Of a DNA stretch of 64,000 nucleotides, positions 1 through 12,174 are shown piece by piece (the first letter of the stretch is position 1; each line of letters opens with the position of its first letter). Below the pieces are notes generated by a model. It was given only the letters and a program-made list of their open reading frames with translations, was not told where the DNA came from and ran no database searches. The stretch is from Albugo candida (lineage: Eukaryota; Oomycota; Peronosporomycetes; Albuginales; Albuginaceae). Location: assembly GCA_905220665.1 (NCBI GenBank), contig CAJNAR010000145.1:310001-374000 (forward strand), written 5' to 3'. A program made the position numbers and the translations under genes.

Positions 1-50
1 AAAACTTGCAGAGACCGAAGTTTTTTTAATGTCATTTTTTTCATTTCGTT

Positions 51-243
51 GGATTTATTTAGACCAATCAGAGGCCACGCTTTTCATGAATTTATGAACG
101 ATGGGGGCTGATTAATGATTCCCGTAATTTATTTTTATTTATCTTTTATATTTGTTTAAACCAATCAGAAGTCACAATTGCCATTAATTTATGGAGGCTG
201 AGTGCTGATTACAGAAAAGGTGAGTGCTGAATAACGATTCCCT
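51..243. repeat. About 98-bp tandem repeat, two units
   Basis: Two related units lie back to back. Each carries a CCAATCAGA core (around 64 and 161), then a (g)tcac stretch, an ATTAATTTATG-like stretch, GGCTGA, and ends with a GATTCCC(g/t) block. The same family recurs at about 19,985-20,160. No coding capacity is visible. It could be the subterminal repeat of a transposon beginning outside the window, or a satellite-like repeat. Confidence 0.55.
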
Positions 244-361
244 ATAATTTTTGGGAATTGCTATTTCCACCCAGCTTTTTGCTATTTTCCCCACCAAGTT
301 TTTTTCTGACCAATCAGATTACGGCGTTCTTTCAAATCAACTTTTTACTATTTCCACCCAC
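243..361 (+). repeat. Left terminal inverted repeat of MULE A
   Basis: This is the reverse complement of the 2543-2793 terminus, with small indels. It contains one copy of the accaatcagattacggcg block that is repeated three times at the other end. Confidence 0.8.
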
Positions 362-449
362 CTACAGCCTGTGCAATATATGGTTGGGCAAAGTTAGGGA
401 TACTAGGGAGGGGTGAGCGTTCTGACAATGCAAAGGAGAAGGGATTAGT

Positions 450-2545
450 TTAGATTTTAGATGTAAATTCAGTTTTTCTTTTACTTTGCTCACCTGCATT
501 ACTTCCCTTGAATTCATTGCTGTGTAATGGTGACAGGATAACCGAAGACGGAACAGAATTTGTCATCGAAATTTGGAATGGCCTTTCATCTTTCCTACGC
601 GATGAGAATGGTGTTGATATCTTCGTAGGACAATTTCGTACATCATGTCCCTCCCTGTTACATTTTTTACATTGCCGCTTAGGCTTTATTGCATGCTCAA
701 GTGCTGACGGTTCGCACTTTTTCGATGAATCGGGAACCTTATTTTGAGCGCCAAGTGGACGTCCTTTTGCCTTTACAACAGAAGGTTCAGCATGGGCTGA
801 AAAACTCCCACTTGCCAATTACGGAATTTTAGCATGAATGATTGACTTATCGGCTGGCGAGCAATTCAAATATCGGCTTTCCAGTGATTTCGATTGAAGG
901 TGAAAGGATGCGATGTTGTTCGACATGATAGAAACTTGCTTGGGTACCTTCCGTTATTGCATTATAACTAATGTCACGTAGGAGCTAATGCTCGTGGACT
1001 GATGTTAAGGGTATGTATGGGGCTGTTACAAAGCTCATGGATTTCATGCACACATGGTAATACCAAAGTGCTCCGCAAAGTATGACTGCCCGCATTCTTC
1101 AAATCCTCTCCCGGTCTATTAAATTCCTATTCGATTTTTCTGAGGGAAAAAATGGACAAGCGTCCAACCAGCTTCTGATTACTTACACTACCACGGAATA
1201 CATGTGAAACGCGGATTTGTTCGCTGGCAATGTTTGCTTCAAGCTCCCGTGCTTGGTCCTTAATGGCTTGCTTCACTCCTGCCTGAACAAAATTCAGATT
1301 TCCAATAGATGTTTGTAGGTACCACTTTAAAGCCGAATGCGCTCCTTCAACCGCCGACGTCAAAGTTTTTTGAGAATGCATCACCTTGTCTGTCCAAGCA
1401 CGCACAAATTTTGTTTTATGAGGAATCCAGTTTTTTTCTAAATAGCTGACAACGTCCAATTTTCCAACATACTTAAACTGAAATGCGCTCCATCCTGCAT
1501 CATAGTTTGCAATTGTCTTCAATGTACAAACATTTGTCCAACTTTCCAAAAACTCCTCCCATTCTCGTTCGTGCCAAATTCTTTCTTGCAATTCACAAGT
1601 ACATTTTGTTCGAATGCCGCATGCATCGGAGATGTGCGCAGTCCGGAATTTTTTTAATGGCACCAGCTAGTGCCAAATGGCGATCTGACCCAGAACGTCT
1701 GGAGTTTGTACCAACATGTTTTGCAACTGCCCAAGAGCCCGGATATAATCTGCCTTCCTCTCCCCTGATAGGAATGCAAATGCCAAGTAAAATGTTGAGT
1801 TCGTTCGCGTTCGTCCAACAATGCTCAGCAGAGACATCCTGAACCTGTTCTTTTTTACGTACAATCCAAGAGAAGAACCCTACTATACCGGCGAGTTAGA
1901 CGGATGAATGTTGGATGGGCAATAAACAAATGTATGACGCGGTCATCACCGGTGGTTCTCACTCACACTGTACGCCCAAGTGCTCGACGTGAGTTCATCC
2001 ACCAAAGCCTGGATCGGGGACCTGCCTGCCAATTCCTTCAGACGAGATTACGCTTTGGCATTGTAGAAGATTTTTGCAGTAGCCAATGATTCGGGAAAAT
2101 TTACGACGCAAAACCGTTAATCCCTGACGTGCGGATACTCCAGCTGATACAAGGTCATGTACGTGGCCTTTTTCTTCTTCAATCATTCTTCGGCACCCTG
2201 GGTACCCAGCCATACTCTCTGGAGGTTCATGATTGTGTTGGCTGTACCGCATTTTGACCTTCCAGCAACCATCTCCACTCTTCTTCCCGAAAGCCTCCCA
2301 ATGACACCCCTGAAGTCTGTTTCCTGTCTGCCGTATCTTTCCCTTAAGATTACCAGCAGTGCGTTTCCTTTACCCCCCACCAAGATCAAAAACAAGCAAA
2401 ACTCGCATGCCTCCATCTGAACGTTTATCGACACCCCATAGCGAGACTCACGACACACGTGGCGAACGTGTTCAATGAGATCACATCGGGTGGCAAAAGA
2501 TTGGTTGTAATTGATGGAAGAGGACATGACAAAGGTGGTTGGCAA
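450..2545 (-). pseudogene. Decayed FAR1/MULE-type transposase (MULE A)
   Basis: Coding pieces read in order on the minus strand but in different frames. At 2545-1995 is a FAR1-like region with the hallmark HNHEPP followed by a GYPGCRRM-type segment. At 1864-1127 is core and post-core sequence including SAVEGAHSALKWYL, which matches the MULE motif TSxxESxHxxLK. At 818-450 is a zinc knuckle CKKCNREGHDVRNC (C-x2-C-x4-H-x4-C). Stops and frame changes separate the pieces, and the central DDE segment is not cleanly recognisable. The family (MULE, cut-and-paste transposase) is clear; activity is not expected. Confidence 0.75.
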
Positions 2546-2793
2546 TAGTGAAAAGCTGGGTGGAAATAACGCCGCAATCTGATTGGTCAGAAAATCACGT
2601 TGTGGGTGGAAATAGTAAAATGTTGATTTGAAATAACGCCGTAATCTGATTGGTCAGAAAGGTACGTCGTGGGTGGAAATAGTAAAAAGTGGAAGTGAAA
2701 TAACGCCGTAATCTGATTGGTCAGAAAGGCACGCAGTGGGTGGAAATAGCAAAAAGTTGGGTGGAAATAGCCATTCCCTAAAAAAATTATACC
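2543..2793 (-). repeat. Right TIR of MULE A with 67-bp tandem repeats
   Basis: The block ctgattggtcag occurs at 2579, 2646 and 2713, exactly 67 bp apart, each followed by aaa and a gtgggtggaaatag block. The reverse strand of each unit contains CCAATCAG, a CCAAT-box sequence. The last units run into the terminal ggtggaaatagccattccct. Confidence 0.85.
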
Positions 2794-4706
2794 AGGGATG
2801 TATACTATACGTACGGATGTACACATGTCTAGGATTATAGCGAGGAAAACCCAGTCTTGGATGAAAAACCTCTTATCAGTAATGCACTATGTAGTGAGGA
2901 TAACGAATCATACAATCATGCGTCCCTTATCGGTCAGGTCCTACAATTATGGCCAAAATGGTTCCACATTCCACATCTTGTTCGGCGCTTTTCCATTTTC
3001 TCAGTAGCTTGATGCAATAAAATCCGCTGCTTCTTTGGGTGCCCTTTTTTTCCGAAAAAAGATAGAGCGTTACACACACATCTTGTGAGAACATTTTTCA
3101 GTACGATTGGCATTATTTTATCGTCGGATCGCTCAGAATAGGTAGCCGCAAACGTCGATGACTTCCAAGAGTCATGAAAATACATAACCATGTTGGGCAA
3201 TTTTCTGGAATGCTTCAATGCCAGTAGTGCATGACCGCAAGGCGGGCTAACATCTTCGGAAAACCCACATGAGAATCGCACAACTTTATCACGGAATTGA
3301 AGGCAAACTTCACCGGTATACCCCCAGCGGATTGCGACGATGTAGCAACAGGTTGAGCATTCATCAATTAACCCCACCTCGCAGTGGCCATTGTTCTATC
3401 CACTTTTCGTAATGCATATGAAGTTAGTACTACCCATCCTTTCACTTTGCTGATATTTTTAGCCCACTTACACGCCACGTAACATTCGACCCCCATTAGG
3501 TAGTCGACGATAGAAAGACTCCTAATTCCTCCTTCAGCACGTTGTTCACCGCCTTCACGTGGTTTGATGCCAAATTGTTGTATCCTGGACATGGTGAGGA
3601 AGCTGTTGACCAATTTCCACGAGCAACATCCTGAAGCCACACCAGCACACTGCTGTTCGAATTGGCGATATTCACTTGTGCCTTGTAGTACTCCACCGTT
3701 GTTCGTGAATGAGCCATTATCCACGTCAAATTCTTCAACAGCTTTGGAATTGTATTTTTTGTTATAATTATTCATCAAATGCGAAAGCACAAAAATGTGG
3801 GATGTCTGGTTCCGATGTATGCAAAGCTTTCATAAGTCCCTTGTCTCTATCCGATATCACGAATGCTGGAGATAGTTGGAGGTGATAGAGTAAGAACCTC
3901 AAAAACTAGCTCTAGTTATCTACATTCTTTACCGACACGAGCCCAACTCTGACAATTTGGATCTCGTGGTTTCCATTTCGAGAGCACGCAACAAGGAGAA
4001 TCCCACCGATTGATGTCTTCATAAATGTGCCGTCCACGGATATCCCACGCTCACTGTATGAATAATATGATTTGAGCCTTTCCCGGACAGGGATAAAACC
4101 GCATGAATTCATCATCTACAATTTCAAGCTTGGCTGCGTGGCCTCGAATGTTTGATGCAGCCATGTAAGATGGAATGAGGCTTTATTGCTCAATATCCCT
4201 TCGTTATGGCTTAAGCCTCAACTTTTTGAGTTCTTAGCACAGTTCATAGATGTCGCGGAATCCTTTTGTTCTTCAACTTCGTTTGTATCATCACGGAAAT
4301 CACTTCCTATCGGGCATTATGACCATACCTCTGACTGCAGGATTTACAGAAACTGGTTTCTCTAGTTGTATATCTACGAGAGGCCTTTGACAATTCGGAT
4401 ACTTGACAGGATTTCAAACAAACTCTGCTGGAGGGCTGAATTTCTGCGAAAAGGCAAACTTTTAAACGAAGAAATAGCCATGTTTTGTGCACACTGCTTT
4501 ATCACTATCACGCCGTTTGTGACTTGATACCACACAAAACGGACGCGCTTGTACTCAAGTACCGCCTGAATTATATCACTTCTACTGGAATAACTCCTGT
4601 TATCAAAGAAGCTGCCGCTACTTTGCTGTTCCTCGTCGTCGCTTTCCATCTTTGGTATTGAAACGTGTAATGTGTATATCCGTACGTATGGTATACAGCC
4701 TTGTTA
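2788..4706 (-). mobile_element. MULE B: second Mutator-like transposon, abutting A
   Basis: The left end at about 2790-2826 (ccagggatgtatactatacg, then tacggatgtacacat) matches in inverted orientation the right end at about 4662-4704, which on the other strand reads caaggctgtataccatacg, then tacggatatacacat. The TIR is about 40 bp and unrelated to those of MULE A or C. Minus-strand MULE transposase fragments fill the interior. The left tip starts within a few bases of the end of MULE A. Confidence 0.75.
2934..4649 (-). pseudogene. Decayed MULE transposase (MULE B)
   Basis: Read on the minus strand: an acidic N-terminus at 4649-4374; a DDE-core segment at 4115-3912 with SVDGTFMKT followed by LLVACSRNGN, matching the MULE core DGTF-K-x-GG-LL-A with the first catalytic Asp kept; a post-core segment near 3738-3496 ending NNLASNHVKAVNNVLKEE; and at 3377-2934 a SWIM-like zinc finger (CGFSEDVSPPCGHALLAL) plus a terminal CGMWNHFGHNC knuckle. 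Frame changes between segments indicate a pseudogene. The SWIM finger is typical of MULE transposases. Confidence 0.75.
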
Positions 4707-4744
4707 TATTTATTTTTATTTTGATATCAAATTGGTATATCTTT

Positions 4745-4905
4745 GAGAACCGCTGACCAGCCCCCAGTTTTCGCTCAACAGCCCCACCCCTCTTGAATAC
4801 AGCACCAGTAAGTTATGATACGAGTTATGATTGGCTGGAAAGAGTACCCTTATTTTAATATATATGGCAGACCGTTCGAAACGCGAAAGCTGGCAAACTT
4901 GCACA
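4745..4905 (+). repeat. Left TIR of MULE C
   Basis: Inverted match to 6910-7062. Shared blocks include the outer accagccccc, gtgctgtatt, ataactcgta and the inner gaacggtctg stretch as read from the right arm. Confidence 0.8.
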
Positions 4906-5029
4906 TATGGAAGCTGAAATTTGAAAAGGGTCGCAACAAAGGAGCGTTGTTCTAAGAAGCGGTTTTACAATATCAAGATTGGCTTAAACGAGCAATATTC
5001 TCCATAATAGGACGCAAACCAAGGTGTTT

Positions 5030-6511
5030 TTAATCATTTACGGTATTCAAAGCATCAAGATGGATCTCAGCATTGGCTGTGCGAGCCGCATCGTCGTTAT
5101 TACGAGGTTCATTGCACCTTCTTCTGTTGTGTCCTGTTCGTCCACAGTTGTGACATCGTCTTTGCGGTCGAAGAGAGGCCTTCCCCACCTCAAACAGCAA
5201 TAAATTGCGCTGCATCGATCCTGAAGGACGTCCGCGACCGCGTGGATTTGAAGCATATCGGACGTTTTTATACGGGACGGTAACTAGGTGTTTGAGGATC
5301 ACCCTTTTGTGATATGTCGATCCTTCGTCTTATTACCCTATTATTACCCGATGAGGTTAAACGAGCCACAAATGTGTGTCAAAATGATCGCGAGAGAGGC
5401 CATGGCCCGGTGTTGCGGCTGCTCTTGATCGAAACTCGAGACAAACATGCCTTGACAGTATCCTTCATCATCCCTATCTCTGTATTGCTGGAAGGCTGAT
5501 TTCGGCCGCTGCCACCGGAACCTTCTCCATTATCCCGGCATAGACTTGACCAAACTGCATATCAGCGATTACACACTCTCGTGCGGTTTGCAATCTGATG
5601 GCTGCAAGTTTGTCATCTCACGTCAGTCGGCGAGCCGAGTCTACCGTCAAAAGATAGCCTGTAGGTTCAGCAATTCACATTTTCAGCGCAGGGTGCGCGC
5701 TCTCTACTCGTGAAGTCGTTCTATTGCCAAAATGCAGTTTGCCGCGCAAAAAAGCAGACACAAAGTTTTCTTTGTGCGCAAGCCAAGCCTCTCCAACGTA
5801 TGTCATGACTTGATACGGGAAGGCTTCCCGTATCTCGGTAAGCCGGGGTTGGTAAATCTGAGCTGTTGATGACAGTACCAACGAATTCCATTGGCGCGTA
5901 AACTCCTTAAATGCCTCTATGGACTCAAATGTCTTAGGCTGCCTGGCGAGGATATTTTACTGATGTGTCAGCGACAGAGGAGATTATTAGCTGCGGGAAA
6001 CACATCGTCGAGTGCATTCATGAGAGCTCATTCCCTATCAGTGACAAAAGTCATTGGAGATACCAAGAAGTTCACGAAGGTTTCTTTCATAAGCCTTATC
6101 GCCCACATGTAGTCCTCGGATCTATTTCCAGCCGTGAATATGTAAAGAAAAGTGAAAGTTTCGCTTGTCGCACTGACTCCTACAACGTGCAAAGAGGAAG
6201 TCCAAAACGCTTAGTTTTGTAAGTAGAGTCCAGCAACCGGATCTTCCCAGTACTAAATTTGCAACAAAGTTCTTTCGCATATGGAGAAAAAATGAAGAGG
6301 TGATTCGGTCACCGTTCGGCGTCAAACTATGTATGATACGGCGTAGATTCAAGACCATCAAGAAGGGTAGCCAGCGGTTTTCTACCACGTAACAAATGTC
6401 ACGTTCCGAGTCACCAATATTGTATACATCACGAGGTGTTACCATGAGATTGATATTGCGCATTTGTGCGACGATACGCGCAGGCGTATTTGTAAAAAAA
6501 GTTCCACTCAT
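5030..6511 (-). pseudogene. Decayed FAR1/MULE transposase (MULE C)
   Basis: Minus-strand pieces: 6511-6122 begins with an IVAQMRNINLMVTPRDVYN-type segment typical of FAR1-like MULEs. Around 6240-6200 another frame reads LLDSTYKTKRFGLPL, the catalytic core with its Asp. At 5881-5675 is TSRVESAHPALK, a near-perfect MULE signature. At 5302-5030 a basic region (GRGRPSG) and a CHNCGRTGHNRRRC knuckle close the protein. Frameshifts separate the parts, and a stop follows soon after the core motif. Confidence 0.8.
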
Positions 6512-6909
6512 CGATTTGAGGGCATGGCCTTGTGAATGTAGGGCATAATCTACGAATGGCTCGTGATTATGCTCAAGCTGATTGGCCTCAACAACCCACT
6601 GAACCCTAGTATCGGCGAATTATCATAGCAGACTGGCAGCCTGTTTCACGGCTCCCACGTATGCGTTCACGCTACTGCGACATAAAGTTGCATTTTCTGC
6701 ACAAGAGCATTTGATTAATACATATAGCTTTGATTTCACTGTCTGAACGGTGTCTAACTGTTATTGTTCTTTTGCAAGTAAACACGAGCCCTCCTCTTGA
6801 GATTGACGGGTCACTGCTAATCTAGCCTCTTTTAAGACGTGTAAGTAGTATCGACGATGTCTTCAAATTGACTCATGGTTGGAAAAACGTATGGGTTATG
6901 GTATGACGG

Positions 6910-7062
6910 AACTTGCCAGCTTTCGCGTTTCGAACGGTCTGTCATATATACAAATAAGGGTACTCTCTCCAGCCGATCATAACTCGTAATCATAACTTAA
7001 GGGTGCTGTATTAAAGAAAAGTGTGGGCTGGTTAGTGAAAACTGGGGGCTGGTTTGCGGTTC
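6910..7062 (-). repeat. Right TIR of MULE C
   Basis: Partner of the 4745-4905 arm, in inverted orientation. Confidence 0.8.
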
Positions 7063-7330
7063 ATATTTTTTTTAATGAAACCTTATTTTCACAAAATTGA
7101 GTCCGACCAGTTTTTTGATAAAATCCAACAGAACTATTAACGTTTCCTAATAAATTTGCAACGATAACCCTCTACTTTCCTTCTGAACGCGAGTGCCCTC
7201 AATTTTCTGTTAAAATGCAGCACACTTTTTTCGTTTTTTATATGCTGTAAAGCTTACTCCTTACCTGCCTGAGAAACACCAACTCATGCCCCTCAATTTT
7301 CTGTTAATACAAGGAATCGTTATTCAGTTG
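7063..7330. other. Spacer between MULE C and LINE
   Basis: AT-rich, with no convincing ORF, repeat or RNA gene seen. It contains two loosely similar ctcaattttctgtta stretches (around 7198 and 7296). Confidence 0.4.
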
Positions 7331-7377
7331 AAGGTGTCTTTATTACTAGAATTAGACTAACTGACTTCGCTAGTTGC

Positions 7378-10300
7378 CTAGGCTATCTTAAATAACATAT
7401 ATACACATATAAAAAACGTTTCGTGAAATACCTGTGAGAGATGATAATATGTCGTCTCGCTGATAATCCCGTATCGCAGTAGCCTCAACACCCTTAATAC
7501 GAGACTGTGTCCAGCTTGTAAATGCTGTGAAGTGGTAAAGTTGTAAAATTGTAGTTGTAAAATGGTCCAAAAGTACCGTGGTTTGCAAATTGGTGTGCGC
7601 CACACTACGGTGAGCAGAACCAGCCAACTAGGACTAGGATCCGAGTTGCACTTGCATTTTGACTTGTCTGTGCCGTACCCGCAGTAATGATCTTCGGCTT
7701 CTAAAAAATCCACCAAATGATCCTTGCGTTGCGAGTTGATCCAGCACCTTTGCAAGCCGAATGCGTTCCTCTTGTTCGTAACACTGTCTTCGAAAGTACC
7801 GAACGTGCGCACTAAACGTGGTGTAGATCACGGAAAGTGCTGGAATTGTCGGAGTTGCTGATCGCTGATCGAACAAACGACGATTTCGACGATTCCGATC
7901 GGTCCAGACGAAGTGCAGTGTCCCCGCTTGCAATGCAAGCCATAAATCTGATATAATATCTAAATATTCTTGCCAATCCGACCGTAGTGTTGGTACGATT
8001 GCACATACAATATGCGTCCAACGTGGTCGGGAAGAGAAAAACTGATCCCAACTAGGGAGTCACACTCTCCATAACTGTGCCGTGTGATCGCACTCTAAAA
8101 AGAGATGTTGATCGGATTCCACTGCCCCACACGAAGGCTGCGTGCACAATATAATGTCGGGCTGAATATTTTTAAAGAACCAGAAACGAGATCGAACTGG
8201 CAACATTCGAAAGGCTAGACGAAACTGTAAATCTTCGAAAATTGGTAAAACACGTTGCCGAAGTTGCCGTGATGCAGCCATGAAAGTTCGAACTCGTTCT
8301 GAATCCAGTGCGTCCGATCTCTCCCGTGTTGACCAATGTGTCGACATCGGATGACTCTTGCTTGGTTCGGGAGGTTTCCAGACGATTCGTGAAAGTTGTG
8401 AGCGTGGGATAGATGGAAAATAATGTTTCCTTTCCTTTGTTTTTACTCCCACATAAAATGATCTGACACTTGTGTTTGGTGTAATCCAAGTGATGAGACC
8501 AAACGTCGAGTGGATACGCTGGAGAATCTGAGTGACTTCATTGTAAAGTCGACTCAGCAACTTTTCTTTAGACCTATCCGATGTGTTCAGCTCTTCGTCG
8601 TTGTAATACATGTCGACAAAATCTTCCTTCGTTGGCCATGTGTCGCTTTCACGAAAAAAGTCTTGCAAACTGCGAACGTCGAAAAGTGTAGCAAACGTTT
8701 TTCGAAATGTTCGATGTGGTTCATCCACCATGCCAAGATTGTACCAAACGTTCTGCGTACTCGGATGACGAGTAGCAGCTTCGTAATGTAACTTTTGGTC
8801 GCAGTGAAACCACATCGGTTGTTCCATGTAGTACTGACGGCGTTGTGAAACATTTGAATCTGATATTGAAATGCTCCAATCCATCTGATGCCACATTCTA
8901 AATGCTTGTTTCCACCATGACGATATGCTCTCCCATTGAACCATTTTCCCATGTCGATTTGGTGCGATGGTGAATATATCCATCGGCTTGTGTGGTCCAA
9001 AGGAAGGTTGGATAAGTTGTAATAATTCCGTCGAAGCAGTTGTCCAATTCGCAGGAATACTTGCTGACGCATCGGATGCGAACTGCTGAAGGAATTGAAT
9101 ACGTTGTAGCTTTAATCGTCCCACCAAAAAAGGAACTTGTAGTCCACCATCTTGTCGGCGAAGATATAAAAACTCTTTGCTGAGTAGGTGAACATGTTTT
9201 GAATCTTTTTTGTGTTTCCGACCAAGCACAAATCGATTTAAACATCGAATGCCACTGTCGAATAGTCATTGCTGGTATGTCCACGTGCATCGTGTAACGC
9301 CACAGACGTGATAAAATCATCGTCTGCGCAACCAGTAGTCGACCACGAACATTTCTTGCTCGTCGAAACCATACACCAAACCCATCGTAAAAACGCTTGT
9401 CGAGAGTTGAAATGACCATCGAATGAGTTGGTTTCTGGCCGAACGGAATACCCAAATACTTGACCGAATCCTCCGGAACCATTATGGTCAAATTGGGAAT
9501 ACGTGGACATGGCTTGGTCCGATTCAACGAGAGCAAAGATGATTTACTCAAATTGAGTCTCGCACCCGATCCATCGCAATAGACTTGGACGAGTTCGAGT
9601 TGCGTCAAAACACCATTTGGTGTCTCTGAAAGCAATGTCGAATCGTCCGCAAAAAATAATCCAGTTGCGACAGTCGTGCCATTAATCCAAATGCCATGTT
9701 CTTCATGTTGACGAAGTAAATTTCCCAAAGGTTCGATCGTCATCAGAAAAAGTAATGCTGAGAGAGGATCACCTTGTTTCACTCCACGTTGTGGTGTAAT
9801 GGACGGTGTGATATTTCCATTAATCATCAACTGCGCCTTTGTGTTATTGTACAAAAGACGAACCCAGTCGATGCGAAACATGTACGTCCAATTGACTCGA
9901 TCATGAGCTTTCTCAAAGTCGAGAAAAGTCGCATAAGCTTCCTCCCCACGATGAGTGACCAAGTCTTGTATGTCGGTCAGTTGTCGAATATGGTGATGCA
10001 TTGACCTTCCTCGCACGAATGCTTTTTGATCTTGATGGATCAATTTTGGCAAAAAACGTTGCAATCGATACGCCAACACTTTTGAAATAAAAAAAAAGTA
10101 CTTTCACATCGACGCAAAGCAGGGCGATCGGTCGATAGTTGCCAGGATCACCTCGTGATCCTTTCTTGTATAAAAGTGTGATTGCTGAGTGACGTTGTGA
10201 TCGGAGTAAATTCCTCTTTCCAGCTGATATCTGAACACGATCTTCAGACTCTCGTCAAAGGTTTCCGGATCAAGCTGATAAAATGCAGCTGGTAGTCCAT

Positions 10301-11799
10301 CCATACCTGGAGAAGAACTAATCCGCATTTGCTTGATCGCTTCCGCCATCTCGGTCGTACTTAACCGAGTGGAGAAACGGTCTTGCTCTGCTGAGGCAAG
10401 TGAAACTTGAATCGAATCGAGTAACTTTTTTGGTTTCTTTCACATGTAACATTTGAGTCGGTCTCTGAGCTATAAACAGAGCCCATGACACCACCCCAAT
10501 GATCTCTGAATTCGTCAATAATCTCCCTCGGGTTCGATGTCACGGTACCACACTTTTTTGTAACATTTCGATCGGCACGCGACGACAAGAACTATCCGGA
10601 GGGCGAAAAAAATGCTTGGAAGAGTTCTCCATATGCTTCACGTGATGGTCGAAACTTTCATCTTGGTTGTATTGCGCATTGTTTTCGACTGAAATTCGAA
10701 ATTGCTGGAGACTCGATTCGTAAAAATACCGTGACTCATTGGTGTCTTGGATGCGATATCGAGCTGCTGCGACTTCCAAAACACGCTGGCTAGACTCAAC
10801 ATCACGTCGGCTATCTTGTGCAACCTTTTTTTCGATTCCTTGAAGCTGTTGCTTGATTTTTGTCTTCCAACTTTCCCACATTTTACCGGGATTCGAAGCT
10901 GTCCGCAACTGTTCGAGCACCAAATTCGCTTCCAATTTGATTGCTTCGACAACTTTAGGATATTCAAATAGTCGTAATGAACATTTCCAATATCCTCGAC
11001 CGGGTGATTGAGTTGGATTTGCAAAAGTTACTATTTGTGCCAGATGATCTCCCGCATGTCGTGGGCGAAAAAACTCAGAGGTTTTGTATACCATATTGAA
11101 TAGCTCTTCCGACATGCAGATATAATCGAGGCTATTCTTGCGCGGTAATGGTCCTGTGAATACTTTTCCAGTCGGATGTTGGATTCGCCAAGCGTCCACA
11201 ACACCCAAATGTGAAAGCCATTCCAAACACGCTAATCGACTTCGTTCGTGTCGAATTGTTCCACTCGAAGCATCGATAGCTGGATCGAGTGGTGTGTTGA
11301 AATCACCAAATACGATATGTGTTGCGGTCGATTCGAAAGTGTTTGAAAGCAATAACTCATAAAAACCCACTCGTTCCTCGGCCTTGACCGGTGCATATAC
11401 ATTGTGAATATACACCGGTGCGTCGTGAATGATAAGACGCAAAACCAAATAACGATTTCGAATGTTGCGTTCGGTGAGTTCTTCAGCTGTTGAGTAACCG
11501 GGAAAGTCTGAACGAAGGATTGTCATGACGCCGTCACTGCGGTTTTGAGTCGGATGGAGAAAAGCACTGTTGTGGTCATTGACAAACGTTTTGTGCTGCA
11601 TTTTCGAGGATAATAAAAACTGAAATGAGTCCAGTTGCTTGTGTTCGTGAAACTTGGTTTCTTGAACACAACAAACGGAGTGTTGTGATAGGATGTGGCT
11701 GATAAAAAGATGACCATTTTTATGAATTCCATTAACATTCACCGTGAGTGCTGAGATATTGTTCCACGTCGAAATAATCGAGGAGCCCTTAGCATTCAA
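7378..11799 (-). pseudogene. LINE ORF2 remnant: endonuclease-reverse transcriptase
   Basis: Segments on the minus strand: 11799-10540, EEP endonuclease with ALTVNVNG, VQETKF, VFGDFNTPLD and GDH near its C-terminal part; 10588-10104, linker and RT thumb-side pieces including SSPGMDGLPAAFYQ; 10079-8898, RT palm with AFVRGRSMHHHIRQL, TFLDFEKAHDRVNW, GVKQGDPLSALLF and the FFADD catalytic box; 9229-8060, connection and a cysteine region LCTQPSCG followed by DQHLFLECDHTAQLW (zf-RVT type); 8051-7378, decayed tail. Frameshifts separate the blocks; one lies beside a run of A at about 10,087-10,095. Confidence 0.85.
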
Positions 11800-12174
11800 G
11801 CTGAAGTGGACCAGAAATCAACCTCGTTTCACCATCTTGTTGTAGAGGTGAAGTGTTGTATGTTCCTCTGGGAAATAGCTGAGATTGACGGAAAGCTCAG
11901 TGATGTCACCATGGAGAAGTCCACGCCATCTACCTCCAAACCATTGAGACCAAAACGTTATGCCCACGTCGGAGCGGAAGAAGGATATGATCACATTGGT
12001 TGGAAGTAAACGACAATGATGACCCGGAATCCAGATCACTGGTCCATCGGTGAGATATTGGATCCAGTGATCGTTTGTGTGGAATGTCGGAGCAGTACAC
12101 ATGAATAAAAGTTCCAACAACGCGAGTGCTTTCGTTGCTCGAGTCAAACCGATAACGATGTCCGGAACTGACGT

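Larger units (their letters stand above)
243..2793 (-). mobile_element. MULE A: Mutator-like DNA transposon with repeated TIRs
   Basis: Inverted ends bracket a minus-strand transposase. The left end (about 243-361) reads tataattttt, then gggaattgctatttccaccc. The right end (about 2543-2793), read on the other strand, begins with the same blocks in the same order. The right end is longer because a 67-bp unit is repeated. The interior holds broken pieces of a FAR1-type MULE transposase in order: DNA-binding N-terminus (2545-1995), core (1864-1127), CCHC knuckle (818-450). I could not identify a clean 8-9 bp target-site duplication. The element is non-autonomous by sequence decay. Confidence 0.8.
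4745..7064 (-). mobile_element. MULE C: third Mutator-like transposon
   Basis: Long TIRs of about 155-165 bp bracket it. The left arm runs from gagaaccgctgaccagcccc (4745) to about 4905. The right arm (about 6910-7062), inverted, gives the same series of blocks: gccagctttcgcgtttcgaa, an atatata stretch, aagggtactct, ccagcc-atcataactcg, and the ctgggggctggt tip. The minus-strand interior encodes FAR1-type MULE transposase pieces. No exact target duplication was found. Confidence 0.8.
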
